Assembly: GCF_036014195.1 (NCBI RefSeq)
Contig: NZ_CP107918.1
Location: 4,650,001-4,714,000, forward strand
Direction: 5' to 3'
From: Streptomyces sp. NBC_00442
GTDB lineage: Bacteria > Actinomycetota > Actinomycetes > Streptomycetales > Streptomycetaceae
Length of the DNA: 64,000 nt
Shown here one piece after another: positions 16,163 to 24,783 of this stretch. The translations under genes and the position numbers were made by a program. The notes beneath the pieces were generated by a model, which saw nothing but the letters and a program-made list of their open reading frames with translations, was not told the DNA's origin and did not search any database. Position 1 is the first letter of the stretch. Each line of letters opens with the position of its first letter.

Positions 16163-17922
16163 GCGCACACCGACTTGTCGGCTTCGACCTTCTGGATGCC
16201 CTCCGGTGCCTTGGCCGGGGGGCCGATGGGTGTTCCCGCCTCCTTGAAGTCGGGCCCGAGGGTCAGCACCATCGGCTCCTTCCCCACGGCGTCCTTCGTG
16301 CCCGGCTTCAGGGCCGCGGCGGGCAGGCCGAGCAGATCCGCGAGCTTGCGGGCCTGGTCGGCCTGGTTCGGCGCGTACGCGAGGACGGTGGCGGGCACCT
16401 TCTGCGGTGCGTTCGCGCCGTTGCTCGACTTGAGTACGCCCTGCTGGTTCTGGAGCCAGGTGAGCATCGAGCTGGCGGAGCCCGCCAGCGCGCCGCCGTT
16501 GAGCACGGTGACCCGTACGTCGGAGTTCTTGGCGCGCGGGCCGTTGAGCCGGGCGGCCTCCTCGGCGGCGGCCGCGCTCTTGGACTGCGCCTCCTTCTTC
16601 TTCACCTCGGTGAGCGAGGTGTCGGCGCGCATCATCGCGAACAGCGGCTCGGCCTTCGACGGATCCGGCACCACCGTGATGTGGTTCTTGCCCTCGGCCG
16701 GGTTGTCCATGACGGGCAGCGTGGTGAAGGTGATGTTCTTGGCGTCGATCTTGCCGAGGACCTGGGCGAGGTCGGTCAGCTTCTTGATACTTCCTATCCC
16801 CGAGTCGACGGTGAGCGCCTTGGTCGCCGCGTCCGCGAGCCCGTAGAGCTTGGTCGGGCTGCCCAGGGTGTCGTCCGACTTCATCTGCCGGATCATCGAG
16901 CCGATGAACTGCTGCTGCTGCTTGATCCGGTCGAGGTCGCTCTCGTTGCCGAAGCTGTGCCGGGTGCGTACGAACGCGAGGGCCTGCTCGCCCTTGACGA
17001 CGCTCTCACCGGCCGGGAGCTTCAGATGGGACTTGGGGTCGTTGACCGCCTTGGCGAGACAGATCTTGACGCCGCCGACGGCCGTGGAGAGCTCCTTGAC
17101 GGCGTTGAAGTCGGCCATCATGAAGTGGTCGACGGTGAGCCCGGTGAGCTTCTTGACCGTACGCATGGTGCAGCCCGGGTCGCGGCCCTCCTGACCGAGG
17201 CTCGTGTTGAACCGTACGCGGCTCTCGCCCGGCACCGTCTTGGTGGTGCCGTCCTTCTGCTTGGTCGGGCAGGCGGGGATGTCGGTGATCATGTCGCGCG
17301 GGATGGACAGCGCGGTCGCGTTGGTCCGGTCCGCCGAGACGTGGAAGAGGATGTTGGTGTCGGCGTGGCCCTCGCTGCCCGCGTCGCCGTACCCCTCGTT
17401 GCCCTTGCCGGTCCGCTTGTCGGTGCCGATGACGAGGATGTTGAACGCCCCGTCGGGCACCGAGCTCTTGCTGCCCGCGTCGCCCACGTCGACGGTGCTG
17501 ATGTTGCCGTTGAAGTGCTGGTAGAGCCAGTAGGCGCCGCCCGAGCCGACGACGAGGACGAATCCCATCACGCCGCCGGTCCACAGCAGGACCTTCTTCT
17601 TGCGGGTCGCCTTCGGCTTGCGCTTGCGACGGCCCTGCGCGTCGGGGGACTCCCCGGAAGGGGCCTTGTCGGACGGGGTCTTGCCCGAAGGGGCCTTGCC
17701 GGCCCGGCGATTGCGCTGACCTGGCACTTCGCGACGGCCGGACCGCCCCGACGGCTCGGCATCGGAATCCGTCGCGCGGCGTGTGGAGGACCGGCCGGGG
17801 CCGGGGGGCGACTGCGGTCCGGAGGGGCTCAGTCGCAGTTCGTAAGTGCCGGTATCCGGGTTGAGGACCCACTGGTCTGCGGGGTCGACATCATCGGCCC
17901 GTCCACGGCTCTGCGCATCCAC
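16156..17922 (-). CDS. LCP family glycopolymer transferase with LytR_C domain
   Basis: A 588-residue LCP protein with the longest basic cytoplasmic tail of the set (about 130 residues, rich in Lys/Pro/Ser with KAPSGKTPSDKAPSGES repeats), one membrane span (VLLWTGGVMGFVLVVGSGGA), the LCP domain (IGTDKRTGK, ADTNILFHVSADR, SIPRDMITDIPAC, ALAFVRTRHSFGNESDLDRI) and a LytR_C domain starting VRVTVLNGG. Cysteines fall in IPAC, PGCTMRTV, VKIC and the C-terminal SVCAK. GTG 17922 (VDAQSRGRAD) is chosen over TTG 17973 because GGAGG lies 12 bases upstream and the sequence from there looks conserved in Streptomyces. It is followed by the next LCP gene on the same strand. Confidence 0.9.
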   Translation of the reverse strand: MDAQSRGRADDVDPADQWVLNPDTGTYELRLSPSGPQSPPGPGRSSTRRATDSDAEPSGRSGRREVPGQRNRRAGKAPSGKTPSDKAPSGESPDAQGRRKRKPKATRKKKVLLWTGGVMGFVLVVGSGGAYWLYQHFNGNISTVDVGDAGSKSSVPDGAFNILVIGTDKRTGKGNEGYGDAGSEGHADTNILFHVSADRTNATALSIPRDMITDIPACPTKQKDGTTKTVPGESRVRFNTSLGQEGRDPGCTMRTVKKLTGLTVDHFMMADFNAVKELSTAVGGVKICLAKAVNDPKSHLKLPAGESVVKGEQALAFVRTRHSFGNESDLDRIKQQQQFIGSMIRQMKSDDTLGSPTKLYGLADAATKALTVDSGIGSIKKLTDLAQVLGKIDAKNITFTTLPVMDNPAEGKNHITVVPDPSKAEPLFAMMRADTSLTEVKKKEAQSKSAAAAEEAARLNGPRAKNSDVRVTVLNGGALAGSASSMLTWLQNQQGVLKSSNGANAPQKVPATVLAYAPNQADQARKLADLLGLPAAALKPGTKDAVGKEPMVLTLGPDFKEAGTPIGPPAKAPEGIQKVEADKSVCAK

Positions 17923-18152
17923 GGTTGCTTCTGTCCTCCGTCGGTGCCGAGTCGCTTCCCCCAAAGCGCTCAATCATTCGATCCTGCGGTGCGCGGCCCG
18001 CGGCCGGTCGCACCGGATCGCGTCACACTATCTGGCCAGTTCGGCCAAGAGCGACGGCCGTGACACATTCCACGCCCTTTACAACCGGGCATTTGACACC
18101 AATTCGCCGACGGTCACGCGGAATTCACAGGTCGCTCACCCCTCGGTGGCGC

Positions 18153-19592
18153 CTAGGCGCACACGCCCGAGGCCGCGTTCGTCCCCGGGTAGACGGGGGT
18201 CGACGACGCGCTGGGCGAAGGGTCCGGATCGTCGGGCTTGTCATCCCCGCCGGTCCCGTCCTTGCCGCCCTCCTTGGACTTCGCCACGTCCGCGGCCGGC
18301 GCCACCTTGATCGGCTGGTCCTGCCGCAGCCGGGTGAAGAGCCGGTCCGCGTCCGGCTGGACCAGTTCGTCCCGGTTGCGGTCGTATGCGTACGGCTGGC
18401 GCGGGACCGTAAGGAAACGGATGTTCTCGGTGGGAATGTCGCGCATCGAACTCACCAGGTCGTACAGCTCCTTGAGGCTGTCCAGGCCGGCGTCCGTGGT
18501 GAGGGACCGGGTCGCCGCGTCCAGGACCGGCACCAGGCGGGCCGGATTGAGCAGCACCCCGTTGCTCTGCACCTTCTTCATCAGCGAGCCGAGGAACTGC
18601 TGCTGGCGGTCCATGCGTTGGGTGTCGCTGCCGTCCCCGAAGCCGTGCCGGGACCGTACGAAGCCGAGGGCCTGCTCCCCGCGCAGGAGGTGACGGCCCG
18701 CGGGGAGCTTGAGGTGCGCCTGCCGGTCCTCGACCGGTTCCTTGAGGCAGACCTCGACGCCGTCCACCGCGTCGACCATGTCCTTGAACCCGCTGAAGTC
18801 GACGACCATGTGGTGGTCGATCCGCACCCCGGTCATCTTCTCGACCGTACGGATCGTGCAGGCCGCGCCGCCGATCTCGAACGCCGAGTTGAACTGGGCG
18901 AACTGGGCCTTGGACGTGGTGCCGTCCTGCTCCCCGCACGCCGGGAGGTCCGCCATCAGGTCGCGCGGCAGCGAGACGGCGGTGGCGCTGAGCCGGTCGG
19001 CGGCCAGGTGCAGCAGGATCGTGGTGTCGGAGCGCTGACTGCCGCCGTCGTCCCTGCCGTACGAGGAGTTGCTGCCCGCACGCGAGTCCGAGCCGATGAG
19101 CAGCACGTTCTCGGCGCCGCGCACGATCGGGTCCGGCCGGTCGCGCGCGTACTTGTCGAGCTCCTGCGCGGCGGAGGTGTCGGTGCGGATGTTGCCGTCG
19201 AGCTTGCGGTAGAACCACCAGCCGGTCCCGGCCGCCGCGAGCACGACGACGGACACCCCGAGCGCGGTCCAACGCAGCCAATGCCGCCTGCGGTTGGGGG
19301 TGGCGGCCTCGTCCGCCTCTTCGACGCCGATGCCGGCCGGGTCGTCGGCGCCGCCCGTACTGTCGGTTTCGGTCGCGCTGTCCGCGTCGGTCGCGTCGGT
19401 CGCTCGGGCCGGGGAGTCGGGCTCCGCGGGCGGGGTCTCATCGCCCTCGGCCTTGGGCTCGGCCTTGGGCTTCGCCTCGGTCGCCTCGGTCGCGTTGGTC
19501 TCGTCGGCCGCGTCGGTCTCGCCGGTGTCGTCCCCGGCCGGGCGCTCCGGTTCGGGAGGCGTGCCAGCACTGTCGGTCACGTCGGCGTCCAT
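18153..19592 (-). CDS. LCP family glycopolymer transferase, no LytR_C domain
   Basis: A 479-residue LCP protein. A strongly acidic Glu/Asp/Thr/Ala-rich N-terminus (about 1-110, with TDATDADSATETDSTGG) contrasts with the basic tails of the other LCP proteins. One membrane span (WTALGVSVVVLAAAGTGWWF) precedes the LCP domain (IGSDSRAG, SDTTILLHLAADR, SLPRDLMADLPAC, ALGFVRSRHGFGDGSDTQRM). After the domain there is only a Lys/Gly/Asp linker ending SGVCA. Cysteines follow the PAC, AACTIRTV, VEVC, GVC pattern. ATG 19592 has GAGG nine bases upstream; GTG 19598 is possible. It is the first of the leftward LCP genes. Confidence 0.88.
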   Translation of the reverse strand: MDADVTDSAGTPPEPERPAGDDTGETDAADETNATEATEAKPKAEPKAEGDETPPAEPDSPARATDATDADSATETDSTGGADDPAGIGVEEADEAATPNRRRHWLRWTALGVSVVVLAAAGTGWWFYRKLDGNIRTDTSAAQELDKYARDRPDPIVRGAENVLLIGSDSRAGSNSSYGRDDGGSQRSDTTILLHLAADRLSATAVSLPRDLMADLPACGEQDGTTSKAQFAQFNSAFEIGGAACTIRTVEKMTGVRIDHHMVVDFSGFKDMVDAVDGVEVCLKEPVEDRQAHLKLPAGRHLLRGEQALGFVRSRHGFGDGSDTQRMDRQQQFLGSLMKKVQSNGVLLNPARLVPVLDAATRSLTTDAGLDSLKELYDLVSSMRDIPTENIRFLTVPRQPYAYDRNRDELVQPDADRLFTRLRQDQPIKVAPAADVAKSKEGGKDGTGGDDKPDDPDPSPSASSTPVYPGTNAASGVCA

Positions 19593-19702
19593 CCTCACGG
19601 GCCTCGCGGGCCATCACGGGGTCGGCGGCACGCTGCGCCGCCGGGGCACCCCGGTAGACGGCCGAATCGCGCGCATGGTTGTGCGTACGGTCGATCATGT
19701 AC

Positions 19703-19738
19703 CGGGGGCGCCGCCGGAGCCCGGGAGCCGGGCCCCCG
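19703..19738 (-). terminator. Possible hairpin terminator for the adenylation-domain gene
   Basis: CGGGGGC (19703-19709) pairs with GCCCCCG (19732-19738), with further GC-rich pairing inside the arm. It lies 48 bases past the stop at 19786 and upstream of the LCP gene. The structure is imperfect, so the call is tentative. Confidence 0.4.
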
Positions 19739-19785
19739 CGTGGGCCACAAGGGTGGAGATCAATGCCGGGTGACCGGCGGGACGG

Positions 19786-20538
19786 TCACAGCGAGCGGTG
19801 TGTGACCCGCTCGCTCTCGGCCCGCTTCTCCAGCCCGCCGTCGGCCAGTTGGTCCAGGTTGCGGCACAGGACGACCGAGCCGCCGGCGGCGAGCGGGGCG
19901 TAGAGGCCGCTCGCCAGGCCGTGCCAGCTGTCGTACGCGAGGCCCGAGAGCAGGCGTGCGCCCGGCGCGAGGCCGAGCGTCGTCGCCTCCGCGCGGGCGC
20001 GGGCGACGAGTTCGGCCGCGCTCACGTCGAGGCCGCCGACCGCGAGCGCGGGGGCGTCGGGGTCGACGGGTGCGTAGGGCGCGAACCGGTCGCCCTGGCT
20101 CGGCACCTCGACGGCGTAGTCCGCGAAGCCGGCCGGGGGCTGCGGGAAGCGACCGCCGAGCGGACGCAGTGCGAGAGCCACTCGCTCGCCGGTGCAGGCG
20201 AGAGCCTCCTCCAGGGTGTCGGGGCCGCTGACCACGAGGTCGGCGGCGGCCGGATCGCCGCCGATCTCCACGGCCACGCCCACCGAGTGGCAGGCCATCA
20301 GCCACACGGCGCTCTGCCAGTGCGCGGGGAGCAGCAGTGCGAGCCGGTCGCCGGGCTCGGCGTTTAGATCGCCCTGGAGCAGATTGGCGGTCTTGGCCAC
20401 CCAATTGGCGAAGGTGGCGACGGAGAGTTCGACGCGTTCGCCGGTGGCGTCGTCGTAGAAGGTGATGAGGGGGCGGCCCGGGTCCGCGGCGAGCGCGGAT
20501 CGCAGCAGGTCGGCAGGGGTGCGGTCGCTGGCGTTCAC
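19786..20538 (-). CDS. TIGR03089-family protein (short acyl-adenylate-forming-like domain)
   Basis: A 250-residue protein resembling only the N-terminal part of AMP-binding acyl-CoA synthetases (RPLITFYDDATGERVELSVATFANW, NLLQGDLNAEPGDRLALLLP, VWLMACHSVGVAVEIGG). The nucleotide-binding TSGTTGxPK loop and the C-terminal domain of full-length enzymes are absent, as in the actinobacterial family TIGR03089, so catalysis is doubtful. GTG 20538 has a weak ribosome binding site. It is divergent from the amidase gene and followed by the LCP block. The function is unknown to me. Confidence 0.75.
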   Translation of the reverse strand: MNASDRTPADLLRSALAADPGRPLITFYDDATGERVELSVATFANWVAKTANLLQGDLNAEPGDRLALLLPAHWQSAVWLMACHSVGVAVEIGGDPAAADLVVSGPDTLEEALACTGERVALALRPLGGRFPQPPAGFADYAVEVPSQGDRFAPYAPVDPDAPALAVGGLDVSAAELVARARAEATTLGLAPGARLLSGLAYDSWHGLASGLYAPLAAGGSVVLCRNLDQLADGGLEKRAESERVTHRSL

Positions 20539-20648
20539 GCGGGCAAGGCTACGGGGCGCGCCCGGGTGGCACCGGCACCGGTGGGCCGGGTGCGTACACC
20601 GGTTGGCCGACGGACCGTCAGTTCAGCGTTGGACAGATATGAACCGCT

Positions 20649-21956
20649 ATGTCCACGATCGTCACCATGCGTAGCTTCCTTGCGTCTTCGATCGGCGTCG
20701 CCGCTGTCGCGGCCCTCGCCCTGCCCCTCGCGGCCACCGTGCCCGCCGCGGTCCCGGCCGCCGCCGCGGAACCCGCCGGATCCACCCAGTCGCTGCCGCT
20801 CGCGCCGCTGCCCGGCGCGACCCGGTCGGCGGGCGGCGCCTCCCAAGAGGGCCTGGCGGTGCGGGAGGTACGGCCGTTCTCGCTGGTCGGCGTCGTCTGG
20901 GACAACGCCGACGACGAACTGCGCGGCAGCGTCCAGGTCCGCTCCAGGGCCCGCGCCACCGGCACCTGGTCCGCCTGGCAGGACCTGGAGACCCACAACC
21001 ACGATCACGGAGCCGACCCGGGAACCCCCGAGGCGGCGCGCCCCCTGCACGGTTCCACCGCACCCCTGTGGGTCGGCGACTCCGACGCCGTCGAGGCGCG
21101 GGTGGACGCCGAGCCGGCCGGGGAGGGCCAGGAGGCCGCACCGCTCCCCGAGGGGCTGCGCCTGGACCTCGTCGACCCGGGCGCGGGACCCGCCGAGCGG
21201 GACGCGGGCGAGAGCACCCGAGCCGCGGAGACCCCCGACGTGCTGCCCGCCCTCGACGAGGCCGCCACCCAGGCCGAGGCGGCCGACGTGGCCGGCGCGT
21301 CCGAGTCCGACTCCTCCATGTCCGGCTCCGCCGGCATGGCCCGCCCCTACGTCGGACCGAGGCCTCGCATCATCACCCGCAAGGGGTGGGGCGCCGACGA
21401 GCGACTGCGCGAGCGCGGTTTCGTCTACACCAAGAAGGTCAAAGTCGCCTTCGTCCACCACACCGCGTCCGGCAACGGATACAGCTGCGCGCAGTCGGCC
21501 TCCGTCCTGCGCAGCATCTACCGCTTCCACGTCAAGAGCAGCGGCTGGCGTGACATCGGCTACAACTTCGCGGTCGACAAGTGCGGAAACATCTACGAGG
21601 GCCGGGCCGGGGGCGTGACCAAGGCGGTGCTCGGGGCGCACACCCTCGGGTTCAACACGGACAGCACGGGCATCGCGGTCCTCGGCACCTACAACAAGAC
21701 GAACCCGTCGGCCGCCGCCCTCAAGGCCGTCGAGCAGCTCGCGGCCTGGAAGCTCGGTCTGTACGGACTGAACCCGGCCGGCAAGAGCACGCTCGTCTCC
21801 GGCGGCGGCAACCGCTACAAGAAGGGGCGCAGCGTCAGGTTCAACGCCATCGCCGGTCACCGCGACGGGTTCGCCACCGATTGCCCGGGGGCGCGCCTGT
21901 ACAGCAGGCTCGGCACCGCCCGGGTCACCGCGGCCCACTACCAGGGCCGGCGCTGA
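20649..21956 (+). CDS. Secreted N-acetylmuramoyl-L-alanine amidase (PGRP/amidase_2 type)
   Basis: A 435-residue exported zinc amidase that cleaves the bond between MurNAc and the stem peptide. It has a Sec signal (MRSFLASS, hydrophobic core, cleavage near AAAAEPAG), an N-terminal Asp/Glu-rich region to about residue 225 and a C-terminal PGRP domain with ITRKGWGADE, FVHHTASGNGYSC, GWRDIGYNFAVDKCGNIYEG and AGHRDGFATDCPG. The expected zinc ligands are H270 or H271, H404 and C412. Start at ATG 20649; ATG 20667 (MRSFL) would also give a good signal peptide. It fits with the wall-polymer genes around it, and the large N-terminal segment may target the enzyme to the wall. Confidence 0.92.
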   Translation: MSTIVTMRSFLASSIGVAAVAALALPLAATVPAAVPAAAAEPAGSTQSLPLAPLPGATRSAGGASQEGLAVREVRPFSLVGVVWDNADDELRGSVQVRSRARATGTWSAWQDLETHNHDHGADPGTPEAARPLHGSTAPLWVGDSDAVEARVDAEPAGEGQEAAPLPEGLRLDLVDPGAGPAERDAGESTRAAETPDVLPALDEAATQAEAADVAGASESDSSMSGSAGMARPYVGPRPRIITRKGWGADERLRERGFVYTKKVKVAFVHHTASGNGYSCAQSASVLRSIYRFHVKSSGWRDIGYNFAVDKCGNIYEGRAGGVTKAVLGAHTLGFNTDSTGIAVLGTYNKTNPSAAALKAVEQLAAWKLGLYGLNPAGKSTLVSGGGNRYKKGRSVRFNAIAGHRDGFATDCPGARLYSRLGTARVTAAHYQGRR

Positions 21957-22064
21957 CCGGCGGCGGAGGCGCTCGGGGGGTCTGCATAAACTGGCCGGCC
22001 GGGAGATCCGTCGAACACGCGACGGAATCCGAAGGCCGGCCCCAGCAGGAAGCAGAGACGACAG

Positions 22065-23147
22065 GTGACTGAAGCGATCCTCCTGGTCGGTGGCAAGGGC
22101 ACGAGACTGCGCCCGCTCACGGTGCACACGCCCAAGCCGATGGTGCCGGCGGCGGGCGTCCCCTTCCTCACCCACCAGCTGGCCCGTGCCCAGGCGGCCG
22201 GCGTCGACCACATCGTGCTCGCCACGTCCTACCTGGCCGAGGTGTTCGAGCCGTACTTCGGGGACGGCTCCGCGCTCGGTCTCAGCATCGAGTACGTCAC
22301 CGAGGACGAGCCGCTCGGCACGGGCGGCGCGATCCGCAACGTGGCGTCGCGGCTCCGCTCGGGGCCCGACGACCCGGTCCTGATCTTCAACGGGGACATC
22401 CTGACGGGCCTGGACATCAGGGCGCTGGTGGACACCCACCGCTCGTCCGGCGCGGACGTCTCCCTGCACCTCACCCGGGTCGACGACCCGAGGGCGTTCG
22501 GGCTCGTGCCGACGGACGCGACGGGGCGGGTCACGGCGTTCCTGGAGAAGCCCCAGACGCCGGAGGAGATCGTCACCGACCAGATCAACGCGGGCGCGTA
22601 CGTGTTCCGGCGCTCGGTCATCGACGGCATCCCCGCGGGCCGGCCGGTGTCGGTGGAACGCGAGACCTTCCCCGGCCTGCTGGCGCGCGGCGCCCACCTC
22701 CAGGGCATGGTCGACTCGACGTACTGGCTCGACCTCGGCACCCCGGCGGCCTTCGTCCGCGGCTCGGCCGACCTGGTCCTGGGCCGGGCCCCTTCCCCCG
22801 CGGTCCCCGGCCGCTGCGGCGACCGCCTGGTCCTGCCGACGGCGACGGTCGCACCCGACGCGAAGCTGACGGGCGGCACGGTGGTGGGGGACGGTGCGGT
22901 GGTGGGCGCGGGCGCGCGCGTCGTGGGCAGCGCGATTCTGGCCGGTGCGGTCGTCGAGGCGGGGGCGGTGGTCACGGATTCGCTGGTGGGGGCGGGTGCG
23001 CGAATCGGCGCGCGGACGATCCTGGACGGCGCGGTGGTGGGTGACGGGGCCCACGTGGGCCCGGACAACGAGCTCCGCTCGGGGGTACGGGTGTGGTGCG
23101 GCGCCGCCCTGCCGGCGGGGGCGGTCCGCTTCTCCTCGGACCAGTAG
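22065..23147 (+). CDS. manC: Sugar-1-phosphate nucleotidyltransferase (mannose-1-phosphate guanylyltransferase type)
   Basis: A 360-residue two-domain enzyme that activates a sugar phosphate as an NDP-sugar, most likely GDP-mannose. The N-terminal GT-A domain has the signature LVGGKGTRLRPLT at residues 7-19, then PKPMVPAAGVPFL, EPLGTGGAIRN and FNGDILTGLD. From about residue 265 there is a left-handed beta-helix of hexapeptide repeats (VVGDGAVVGAGARVVGSAIL). GTG 22065 is the only plausible start. With manB and manA further along it would complete the fructose-6-P to GDP-mannose route. Glucose-1-phosphate specificity cannot be ruled out by eye, so the symbol is tentative. Confidence 0.82.
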   Translation: MTEAILLVGGKGTRLRPLTVHTPKPMVPAAGVPFLTHQLARAQAAGVDHIVLATSYLAEVFEPYFGDGSALGLSIEYVTEDEPLGTGGAIRNVASRLRSGPDDPVLIFNGDILTGLDIRALVDTHRSSGADVSLHLTRVDDPRAFGLVPTDATGRVTAFLEKPQTPEEIVTDQINAGAYVFRRSVIDGIPAGRPVSVERETFPGLLARGAHLQGMVDSTYWLDLGTPAAFVRGSADLVLGRAPSPAVPGRCGDRLVLPTATVAPDAKLTGGTVVGDGAVVGAGARVVGSAILAGAVVEAGAVVTDSLVGAGARIGARTILDGAVVGDGAHVGPDNELRSGVRVWCGAALPAGAVRFSSDQ

Positions 23148-23226
23148 GGGCTGCCTTTCGACCCCGGGCGGGTGGGTCGTTCCTTCGCACCTGCCTGCGG
23201 ACCGTGCGTGGTTGCCCGCGCCGTTC

Positions 23227-23368
23227 CCCGCGCCCCTTAACGGGGCTCGGCACCGATGGTTCGTGTCCGCCGCGGCGGAGCCGTGCAATGTCACAGTCCC
23301 GCGCCCCTTTACGGGGCTCGGCACCGATGGTTCGTGTCCGCCGCGGCGGAGCCGCGCAATGTCACAGC
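23227..23368. repeat. Two tandem 71-bp repeats downstream of manC
   Basis: Units at 23227-23297 and 23298-23368 each start CCCGCGCCCCTT and end with a GTCACAG-type motif; they differ at only a few bases, and a third unit begins (CCCGCGCCCCTG at 23369). Each contains the palindromic GTCCGCCGCGGCGGA core. They form the left part of a 628-bp gene-free gap (23148-23775) together with the element at 23416. Confidence 0.88.
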
Positions 23369-23415
23369 CCCGCGCCCCTGACCCGCTTTCGTGTGCGGAC
23401 CGTGCGTGGTTGCTC

Positions 23416-23670
23416 GCGCAGTTCCCCGCGCCCCCAAAAACCCGCTTTCGGGTGCGGGCCGTGGACGGCTGGTCGCGCAGTTCCCCGCGCCCCTGTAGGG
23501 CACCCGGAGCCGCGCGATGTTGCAGCTCCGTGGCCCTTAGCTGCTCGGTGCGGGGCAGCATGGGCATCTTCAGCCCGTCATGGGGGTCCCCCCTGGCCCT
23601 TAAGGCCTTGGGGGAGTTTGAGGACGAGCGCCCTTTAGGCGCGAACGGGGTCTGGGGCGGAGCCCCAGGA
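23416..23670. repeat. Second copy of the interspersed repeat seen at 1414-1621
   Basis: GCGCAGTTCCCCGCGCCCC occurs at 23416-23434 and 23475-23493, separated by ACCCGCTTTCGGGTGCGGGC, and is followed by a block at about 23555-23670 running from GGGCAGCATGGGCATCTTCA to GTCTGGGGCGGAGCCCCAG. Order and spacing match the cluster after the first dipeptidase. No transposase or other gene is present. Confidence 0.85.
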
Positions 23671-23775
23671 CACGGATCTCGGGCCACTCTCACCCCCGGA
23701 GGGTCTCGGGGAGGGGCGGGGCGGGGCGAGGAACCCGTACCCTCGAAGGACAGCCCACCCCCGAGGATCCCACCC

Positions 23776-24762
23776 GTGGCAGGACGATTCAGCCCCCGCA
23801 CACCCACCCCCGGCCACCCCCGACGCGCGAGCGCCCCCGCACCCCGCCCGGCCGGGCGGACACGCGTGTGGGCCGCCACCAAGGGGCCGCTCGACCTCGC
23901 CCTCACTCTCGGCCCCCTCAGGCGCGGCCCCGGTGACCCCACCTACCGCACCACCCCCGACGGCGCGGTGTGGCGCACCTCCCGCACCCCCGCCGGCCCC
24001 GCCACCCTTCGCCTGACCGCCACCAAGGACACCGCGCACGCCGAGGCCTGGGGCGAGGGCGCGGAGTGGATGCTCGACCAACTCCCGGCGATGCTGGGGG
24101 AGTTGGACGATCCGGAGGCGTTCGAGCCCCGCCACCGCCTCGTTGCCGAGACCCACCGCAGACACCCCGGCCTGCGCCTGACCCGTACCGGCCTGGTCCT
24201 GGAGTCCCTGATCCCGTCCGTCCTGGAGCAGAAGGTCACCGCGACGGAGGCGTACCGTGCCTGGCGGCTCCTGGTGCGCGGATTCGGCGAGCCCGCGCCG
24301 GGCGCCGCCCCCGAGGGCATGTACGTCATGCCCGACGCCAGGCGGTGGGCGATGATCCCGTCCTGGGAGTGGCACCGCGCGGGCGTCGACTCCAAGCGTT
24401 CGGACACCGTCATGCGCGCGGTGCGCGTGGCCCGCCGCATGGAGGAGGCCGCCGCGATGGAGCAGACGCAGGCCGCCGAGCGGCTTCGGCTCATCTCCGG
24501 CATCGGCCCCTGGACGGCCGCCGAAACCCTCCAACGGGCCATCGGCGCACCCGACTTGGTGACGGTCGGCGACCTTCACCTGCCCGGCATCATCGGCCAT
24601 GCCCTCGCCGGCAACCGCCACGCCGACGACGCCGAGATGCTGGCCCTGCTCGAACCGTACGCGGGCCAGCGCCACCGGGCCGTCCGCCTGATCCTGCTCA
24701 GCGGACGCACCCCGCCGCGCCGGGCCCCGCGCTTCCAGCCGAACAACATCGCTGTGCTGTAA
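23776..24762 (+). CDS. HhH-GPD superfamily DNA glycosylase (3-methyladenine glycosylase type)
   Basis: A 328-residue base-excision repair enzyme. The helix-hairpin-helix is LRLISGIGPWTAAETLQRAI, followed by the catalytic aspartate expected in LVTVGDLHLP; the preceding helices include LTRTGLVLESLIPSVLEQKV, typical of AlkA-like folds. The N-terminal region is Pro/Arg-rich. GTG 23776 has GAGG eight bases upstream; the frame stays open further upstream only because the DNA is GC-rich. It converges with fbiB with a 21-base gap. Substrate specificity is not evident. Confidence 0.85.
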   Translation: MAGRFSPRTPTPGHPRRASAPAPRPAGRTRVWAATKGPLDLALTLGPLRRGPGDPTYRTTPDGAVWRTSRTPAGPATLRLTATKDTAHAEAWGEGAEWMLDQLPAMLGELDDPEAFEPRHRLVAETHRRHPGLRLTRTGLVLESLIPSVLEQKVTATEAYRAWRLLVRGFGEPAPGAAPEGMYVMPDARRWAMIPSWEWHRAGVDSKRSDTVMRAVRVARRMEEAAAMEQTQAAERLRLISGIGPWTAAETLQRAIGAPDLVTVGDLHLPGIIGHALAGNRHADDAEMLALLEPYAGQRHRAVRLILLSGRTPPRRAPRFQPNNIAVL

Positions 24763-24783
24763 GGGAGTTGGGGCAAGTCCCGC

